64,000 nucleotides of DNA, from contig CAZWVB010000001.1 of the NCBI GenBank assembly GCA_964637185.1, positions 62,001 to 126,000 of the forward strand. Reading direction: 5' to 3'. Position 1 is the first letter of the stretch, and each line of letters starts with the position of its first letter. Of this stretch, positions 59,357-64,000 are shown piece after piece. This DNA is from CAZSVP01 sp964637185. Lineage in GTDB: Bacteria; Patescibacteriota; Saccharimonadia; CAILAD01; BJGX01. A program made the position numbers and the translations under genes. The notes beneath the pieces are model-generated. The model had not been told where the DNA came from. It was given only the letters and a program-made list of their open reading frames with translations, and ran no database searches.

Positions 59357-59814
59357 ATATCTCAATCATTGTCGCCATAGTGGTACTAAGCGCGCTGGTT
59401 TACATACTTCTCAAGACTGAGCCCAGGGCACTGCGGCAGAAAAAGGCCGCTTTGCACGGTGGACACAAGCCGGCTGAGGCCAAACCAAGCCTGGACGTGG
59501 AGTTGGTACGTAGCAAATGGACAGATATACTTAGCATGCAGCAAGCCGGCCCCAGTGGACTCAAGAACGCACTTATGGAAGCTGACAAATTACTCGACTA
59601 CGTCATGAAAGCACGTGGTTTTGCCGGTGAGACTATGGCTGATCGGCTGCGCAGTGGTGGGCAAAGTCTCAGCAATCTCAATGCTGTTTGGGAGGCCCAC
59701 AAATTGCGCAACCAGCTAGCTCACGAGGTAGAGCATGACTTGGTGGCTCAACAGGTACGCAATGCTCTTTTGACTTATCAACAGGCTATAACTGACTTGG
59801 GAGTAAGATTATGA
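59353..59814 (+). CDS. Membrane-anchored HEPN-like protein inside the gat operon
   Basis: The 153-residue product has an N-terminal helix (residues 3-20) and a helical domain with LRNQLAHEVE, that is R119-x4-H124, the HEPN-type Rx4-6H motif. HEPN domains are often RNases, but many members are not. It overlaps gatA and gatB by 4 bases on each side, so it is made together with the amidotransferase. Confidence 0.6.
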   Translation: MNISIIVAIVVLSALVYILLKTEPRALRQKKAALHGGHKPAEAKPSLDVELVRSKWTDILSMQQAGPSGLKNALMEADKLLDYVMKARGFAGETMADRLRSGGQSLSNLNAVWEAHKLRNQLAHEVEHDLVAQQVRNALLTYQQAITDLGVRL

Positions 59815-61244
59815 GCAAAAAGTATACTCCAACTATAGGTATCGAGATCCACACTCAGTTGGCCACAGACAGCAAGATGTTTTGTGCTTGCCCCAGTGAC
59901 GATCGAGGTGCTGCGCCCAACACCAACGTCTGCCCGGTATGCTTGGCTCTGCCCGGAGCTTTGCCGGTGCCCAATCGCCGTGCTGTCGAGTTGGCAATCA
60001 AACTCGGTCTGGGTATCAATGCCAATATCAATGAGCTTAGTCGTTTTGACCGCAAAAATTATTTCTACCCTGATTCACCCAAAGGCTACCAAATCACTCA
60101 GATGGATTTGCCAATCGTGTCTGATGGCAAAGTAGAAATATTGATTGATGGCGAGTTTCGGACCATTCGAGTCAATCGCGCTCATCTTGAAGAAGATGCT
60201 GGTAAGTCTATCCATCCGGCAGGCAAGGCCTACAGCCTGGTAGATCTCAACCGAGCCGGTACGCCGTTACTCGAGATAGTCTCAGAGCCTGATATGCATA
60301 GCCCTCTGGAGGCCCGTCGCTATCTACAGGAAATATACAATATCGCCACAACTCTTGGCGTGACACGCGGCGATCTGCAACACGGTAATTTCAAATTTGA
60401 CCTCAATGTCTCAGTATCTGACACTGAAAATCTCGGCACCCGTACTGAGCTCAAAAATCTCAACTCATTTCGTCATGCCGAGAAAGCTCTCACCTACGAA
60501 ATCCAGCGCCAGATTGAGCTGATCGAAAAAGGCGAGACGGTGGTACAAGAAACGCGTGGTTACAACGATGCCAAGGGCATCACGGTCAGTCAGCGCGGTA
60601 AGGAAGAAGCACATGATTATCGGTATTTCCCAGAGCCTGATATTCCACCGGTAGTTGTAACAAGAAAAATGATAGAAAGTGCACGCAAGGATATCTCAGT
60701 TTTGCCGATCGAAGTACGCCGCGAACTAATTGAGTTGGGGCTCAATGTTGATGAGCAAGATGTGCTTATAGGCCAAGCCAAGACGATGGAGATATTTCAG
60801 GCTGCTCGTGACCAGGTCAATGATCAAAAAGGCACCAAAAGATTGGTCAATTGGTTGGTCGGCGATTACCAGGCTTGGCTCGCGGAGCATAGCGAACAGG
60901 AATCCAAGCTAAGCGGTGAGGCGTTGGCAGATCTTGTGAATCTGATAACATCCAATACCATCAGCAACGCTATCGCCAAAGACATATTTGCAGATGTCAT
61001 AGCAGGTGGTTGGCCGCAAGAGATAGTTGACAAAAGAGGCCTGGCCCAACTATCCGATGATTCAGCGATCGAACAAATAATTCGTGATGTAATATCACAA
61101 AACCCACAGGCCAAGGCCGACTTTGCGGCTGGTAAGCCTCAAGCCATCGGTTTCCTGATGGGGCAGATCATGAAGGCCAGCAAAGGCCAGGCCAACCCTA
61201 GCAAAGCACAGGCACTTTTGGCTACAATATTGAAGGAGGATTAA
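59811..61244 (+). CDS. gatB: Asp/Glu-tRNA amidotransferase subunit B
   Basis: The 477-residue tRNA-binding subunit has IGIEIHTQL, the zinc cysteines (CACPSD, CPVCLALPGALPVPN), DYRYFPEPDIPP and a C-terminal YqeY-like tail. Confidence 0.96.
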   Translation: MSKKYTPTIGIEIHTQLATDSKMFCACPSDDRGAAPNTNVCPVCLALPGALPVPNRRAVELAIKLGLGINANINELSRFDRKNYFYPDSPKGYQITQMDLPIVSDGKVEILIDGEFRTIRVNRAHLEEDAGKSIHPAGKAYSLVDLNRAGTPLLEIVSEPDMHSPLEARRYLQEIYNIATTLGVTRGDLQHGNFKFDLNVSVSDTENLGTRTELKNLNSFRHAEKALTYEIQRQIELIEKGETVVQETRGYNDAKGITVSQRGKEEAHDYRYFPEPDIPPVVVTRKMIESARKDISVLPIEVRRELIELGLNVDEQDVLIGQAKTMEIFQAARDQVNDQKGTKRLVNWLVGDYQAWLAEHSEQESKLSGEALADLVNLITSNTISNAIAKDIFADVIAGGWPQEIVDKRGLAQLSDDSAIEQIIRDVISQNPQAKADFAAGKPQAIGFLMGQIMKASKGQANPSKAQALLATILKED

Positions 61245-61874
61245 ATGCAACCATTTGGCTTAGACTTAACCAAAGGCGTACAGAACATAACTGTTAGCTT
61301 CAATAGTATTGTGCCTAACATACCGCGGGCACTGCTATTTCTATTGATTGGTATCATTGTAGTCAAACTCATCAACCGTCTTAGCAAACCAATTTTGCGA
61401 CTCACGCATTGGCCAATTGGTTTGCAGGAGATAATGCAAACCGTGATACGATTGGTAGCCTGGGCTTTTCTTGCTATCGCGTTTTTGCAAGTGATTGGCC
61501 TAAGCTCAGTAGCATTGGCGTTGACTGGCTCAGTAGCGGTGTTGGCAATTGGTTTTAGCTCGGGACTGTCCGGACTAGTCGCCGACTTGGTAGCAGGGTT
61601 GCAAATAGCTAACGACAAAGATTTCAAAGTCGGCTACAAAGTAATTGCTGGTGATCGTAAGACCGAGGGTATAGTGCGTGAGATGGATATCAAGAAGATC
61701 CGTATTGAGGACGCTGATGGGCATATACATGTCATTGCCAACTCGCTAGTTGAAAAAAACGAGTGGATCGTGTTGGAGCGACACGTACACAGCAAGATGC
61801 CGCAGTCATCTGTTATAATGAAGAAAGCCAAACAGTCTGCCAATACAATTAAGCAGAAAGTGAGTAAGAAATGA
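61245..61874 (+). CDS. Small MscS-like mechanosensitive channel protein
   Basis: The 209-residue product has three membrane helices, the third Gly/Ala-rich (AIGFSSGLSGLVADLVAGL) as in the MscS pore helix, and then a beta domain (KVGYKVIAGDRKTEGIVREMD). AAGGAGG precedes the ATG; it directly follows gatB. Confidence 0.78.
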   Translation: MQPFGLDLTKGVQNITVSFNSIVPNIPRALLFLLIGIIVVKLINRLSKPILRLTHWPIGLQEIMQTVIRLVAWAFLAIAFLQVIGLSSVALALTGSVAVLAIGFSSGLSGLVADLVAGLQIANDKDFKVGYKVIAGDRKTEGIVREMDIKKIRIEDADGHIHVIANSLVEKNEWIVLERHVHSKMPQSSVIMKKAKQSANTIKQKVSKK

Positions 61875-62146
61875 CGGGATTGGAAATAGCTTTATTAAGT
61901 GTAGTGTCAGTTGGGGTACTAATTTTGATAGTCTATACGATCGTATTTCTAGTAATCATGGTCAAGACCATGAAACAGATTAAGATAGCGGCCGAGAAGG
62001 TTCAAGAGGGTGCCGATCAAGCTGTCGATCTAGTCGATGAAGTGCGTCGCACTGTAGTGAACCCTGGCATTATAGCTATGATGATAGACAAATATTTCTC
62101 CAAAGCTCGCAAGAGAGCACGCAACCGCCAAAAGGATGAAGAATAA
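61871..62146 (+). CDS. Small membrane protein
   Basis: The 91-residue product has one N-terminal membrane helix and a charged amphipathic tail, similar in layout to DUF948-type envelope proteins. It overlaps both neighbours (4 bases and 1 base). Confidence 0.7.
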   Translation: MTGLEIALLSVVSVGVLILIVYTIVFLVIMVKTMKQIKIAAEKVQEGADQAVDLVDEVRRTVVNPGIIAMMIDKYFSKARKRARNRQKDEE

Positions 62147-62610
62147 TGGCCCGACGCGGCTTTCTCAAGGGGGCAATAGTCGGAGGTATAATCGCTGGTG
62201 TAGCGGGCGTGTTATTTGCACCCAAGAAAGGCTCAGCAACCCGACGTGATCTAAAAAAGAAGATAGATACTACCCAGCGTGATCTCAATAAGAAATTGCA
62301 AGAGGCCAAGAATAACGGCTCGGCTGAGACCAAACAACTTATTGAGTCTGGTGAGAAAATAGCCAAAGAGCTCGGTCGGCGCAGTGATGAGTTGGGTGAC
62401 GAAGCCAAGAAGATTGGCCGAGTTAGTGTAGACGAAGCCAAAATACTGTCACACAAAGCAGCCGAGCTGATGCTGGAGCTAGCTGAGGCTACCCAAAAGT
62501 CAGTCAAGAGAGGCCAACGCAACTACAAGAAAATGTCGCGCGAGCAAGCTGCCAATCAAAAACCTGCGACTAAGGCCAATGTCAACAAACCATCCTCAAA
62601 AACCAAGTAG
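62146..62610 (+). CDS. YtxH-domain protein
   Basis: The 154-residue product has the YtxH start (FLKGAIVGGIIAGVAGVLFAPKKG) and a long charged helix suited to coiled-coil or envelope association. Function is unclear; it is often linked to stress. It overlaps the next gene by 32 bases. Confidence 0.82.
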   Translation: MARRGFLKGAIVGGIIAGVAGVLFAPKKGSATRRDLKKKIDTTQRDLNKKLQEAKNNGSAETKQLIESGEKIAKELGRRSDELGDEAKKIGRVSVDEAKILSHKAAELMLELAEATQKSVKRGQRNYKKMSREQAANQKPATKANVNKPSSKTK

Positions 62611-62854
62611 GTTGGATCGTAAGGCTACCGATAGCGTAAGTATTGATGCAGTCGCAGAGCTACTTCATAACCCGCGCAAGCTGTGGTGGCTAAATTTTAA
62701 GACTGGACTCACGCGTGGCTTTGCTGGTGTACTTGGAGCTGCCTTGGCAATTGTAATTATTGGGTTTTTGGTAGCTAAGCTGGGCGGCTTGCCGATTGTT
62801 GGGGATTTCCTGCGCGAAGTCGGCAATGCTACTTCTACTAGTTCTAGCAAGTAA
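62579..62854 (+). CDS. DUF5665-like small membrane protein
   Basis: The 91-residue product has HNPRKLWWLNFKTGLTRGFAG, a DUF5665 hallmark, and one or two helices. It belongs with the YtxH gene in one envelope-related operon. Confidence 0.7.
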   Translation: MSTNHPQKPSRLDRKATDSVSIDAVAELLHNPRKLWWLNFKTGLTRGFAGVLGAALAIVIIGFLVAKLGGLPIVGDFLREVGNATSTSSSK

Positions 62855-62900
62855 TATCCATCCCACAACATTTCATAGATTGAAATATTCTGGGGTAGAT

Positions 62901-62928
62901 CCGTCCCGACACCGAAGTGTCGAGACGG
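62901..62928 (-). terminator. Hairpin at the 3' end of the 62.9 kb GC-rich gene
   Basis: CCGTC-CCGACAC and GTGTCGA-GACGG pair around a CGAA loop. It lies just past the stop of the reverse-strand orphan. No T tract. Confidence 0.6.
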
Positions 62929-62941
62929 TCACCCTCCTAGC

Positions 62942-63304
62942 TCAGCTGACCAGTGCGTGCGACTGTCGCTCCAACACCGTGAGGAAGTGCTCATGGATAC
63001 GCCGCTTCACGGCATGGCCTGGAGCCTCATCGATGATGCCGAGCATCCGTACCTGCAGGCGAGCGTCCTCTTCGGTGGTGAAGAGAGCGATTGCATCCTG
63101 CGGGCTGTTCGGGTTGAGGATCACACGCAGGATGCGTGGGTTGGTGTCAGAGTGAGATACGTGGATCTCGAGCTCCTTGCCTTCGATGTTCACCAGCACC
63201 CTGGTGTAACGTCCGCGCTCGTCCTCGACGCGGAGGCGACCCTGCCCCTGCAGGAAGGCCTCGAACAGTCGACGTACCAGCTGGATTGTCAAATCGGTAG
63301 ACAT
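62942..63304 (-). CDS. GC-rich orphan protein, function unknown
   Basis: The 120-residue soluble alpha-beta product (MSTDLTIQLVRRLFEAFL) has no recognised motif. ATG 63304 is chosen over a GTG 6 bases upstream because AAGGAGGTGACC precedes it. It has a strong promoter and a 3' hairpin, like the other GC-rich units. Confidence 0.7.
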   Translation of the reverse strand: MSTDLTIQLVRRLFEAFLQGQGRLRVEDERGRYTRVLVNIEGKELEIHVSHSDTNPRILRVILNPNSPQDAIALFTTEEDARLQVRMLGIIDEAPGHAVKRRIHEHFLTVLERQSHALVS

Positions 63305-63350
63305 GGTCACCTCCTTCTGGTGCTTGATGGGTCTACCAACGGTGAGCGGT

Positions 63351-63379
63351 ATTATAAGTGATATTTACAACTATTTCAA
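63351..63379 (-). promoter_or_regulatory. Promoter of the 62.9 kb GC-rich cassette
   Basis: On the reverse strand TTGAAA (63379-63374) and TATAAT (63356-63351) are spaced by 17 bases. It is divergent from the dnaE promoter. Confidence 0.78.
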
Positions 63380-63416
63380 GCTTAATAAGCATCAAGTCTT
63401 CTAGTACAATAGATGT

Positions 63417-64000
63417 ATGGCGGAGGCGGAGACACCAGCTACCAATGAAGTTATCGAAAAAGCTCGCAAGGCCCAAGGCTTTGTGGACTTTGTGCACCTG
63501 CATAATCATACTCACTACAGCCTACTTGATGGTCTACAAAAAGTGCCTCAGTTGGTGGACAAGATAGAAGCACTGGGCCAAACATCGGTGGCTATCACCG
63601 ACCATGGCAGCATGAGCGGAGCCATTGAGTTTTACAAAGCTTGCAAAGAGCGTGCTATCAAACCAATTATCGGTATGGAGACCTACGTAGCGCCTCGCAA
63701 ACACACTGACAAGAGCAGTGTCGAGGATCGCAATCCATATCACCTCACACTACTGGCGCAAAATCGACAAGGTTATCAAAATCTCATGCGTCTTAGTACC
63801 ATAGCCAATCTAGACGGGTTTTACTACAAGCCCCGTGTCGATCACGATCTACTCAAGAAATATCGTGAAGGCCTCGTGGTATTGTCGGGCTGTGCGGGTG
63901 GTGAGGTAGGCACATATTTACTCAACGATGACTTTGAGCGCGCTCTCGAAACTGCCAAATGGTACCAAAAAGTGTTTGGTCCAGATCACTATTATTTGGA
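63417..64000 (+). CDS. dnaE: DNA polymerase III alpha subunit (5' end only)
   Basis: The first 194 residues of the replicative polymerase are present. The PHP domain is clear: FVHLHNHTHYSLLDG, AITDHGSMSGAIEFY, PIIGMETYV and VLSGCAGGEVG. The HxH and DHG metal-site residues are kept. TACAAT (63405-63410) ends 6 bases before the ATG. The gene continues past the window. Confidence 0.95.
   Translation, partial: MAEAETPATNEVIEKARKAQGFVDFVHLHNHTHYSLLDGLQKVPQLVDKIEALGQTSVAITDHGSMSGAIEFYKACKERAIKPIIGMETYVAPRKHTDKSSVEDRNPYHLTLLAQNRQGYQNLMRLSTIANLDGFYYKPRVDHDLLKKYREGLVVLSGCAGGEVGTYLLNDDFERALETAKWYQKVFGPDHYYL

Noticed and set aside
1..64000. CRISPR arrays, IS elements, integrases, restriction or classical defence modules
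   Set aside because: I looked for direct repeats with spacers, terminal inverted repeats and matching protein motifs and saw none in the window.

Overview
The window looks like chromosome from a streamlined Candidate Phyla Radiation bacterium, most likely a Candidatus Saccharibacteria (TM7) relative. The basis is inference: very compact gene packing with overlapping ends, the standard genetic code with UGA as a stop, a two-subunit transketolase, a VKOR/DsbA redox operon, archaeal-type ProRS, tRNA genes that encode CCA, and many small secreted or membrane proteins. No ribosomal RNA, CRISPR array, IS element or phage module is visible.

Layout. 0-5.3 kb: deaminase (partial), DEAD-box helicase, membrane protein, and the queuosine enzymes queA and tgt. 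5.3-12 kb: a GC-rich orphan gene, a P1B-type metal ATPase, an M14-type hydrolase behind a probable T-box riboswitch, proS, small conserved genes, an O6-alkylguanine transferase-like gene and a lone receiver domain. 12-18.4 kb: a GC-rich two-gene unit, xthA with a duplicated 3' fragment downstream, a membrane protein, rpmG, and an operon for oxidative protein folding. 18.4-26 kb: central carbon genes (gap, rpiB, an rpe-like gene, split transketolase, two PfkB kinases), then thioredoxin reductase and glutaredoxin. 26-29.4 kb: four secreted proteins sharing one N-terminal anchor module, two of them cell-wall hydrolases. 29.5-36.7 kb: uvrB, uvrA, uvrC. 36.8-45.4 kb: secG, an oligopeptide-binding protein, an Rpf-like lysozyme, an FAD oxidoreductase, an odd tandem tRNA-Leu locus, folD and a kinase-like protein. 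46-47 kb: tRNA cluster. 47-56.9 kb: a large transglutaminase-like protein, lemA, vanX-like, htpX, ligA and an Ldh2 dehydrogenase. 57.6-64 kb: gatCAB, small membrane proteins and the start of dnaE.

Two expression styles coexist. About twenty core genes have a -10 box that ends 6-8 bases before the start codon, thirteen of them exactly 6 bases, with no Shine-Dalgarno sequence; this predicts leaderless mRNAs. By contrast, seven GC-rich orphan loci (5.4, 12.4, 34.9, 43.6, 51.5, 57.0 and 62.9 kb) sit alone between core genes. Each has a strong Shine-Dalgarno sequence and a GC-rich hairpin after the gene, and most have a recognisable -35/-10 promoter. They read as self-contained cassettes of foreign composition.

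The main candidates for new biology are these cassettes, the leaderless architecture, the T-box with mini-ORFs, the tandem truncated tRNA-Leu units that carry an 11-base complement of the downstream tRNA's anticodon arm, the shared secretion module, and several enzymes missing hallmark residues (LigA zinc cysteines, RPE metal histidines, a PfkB catalytic aspartate).
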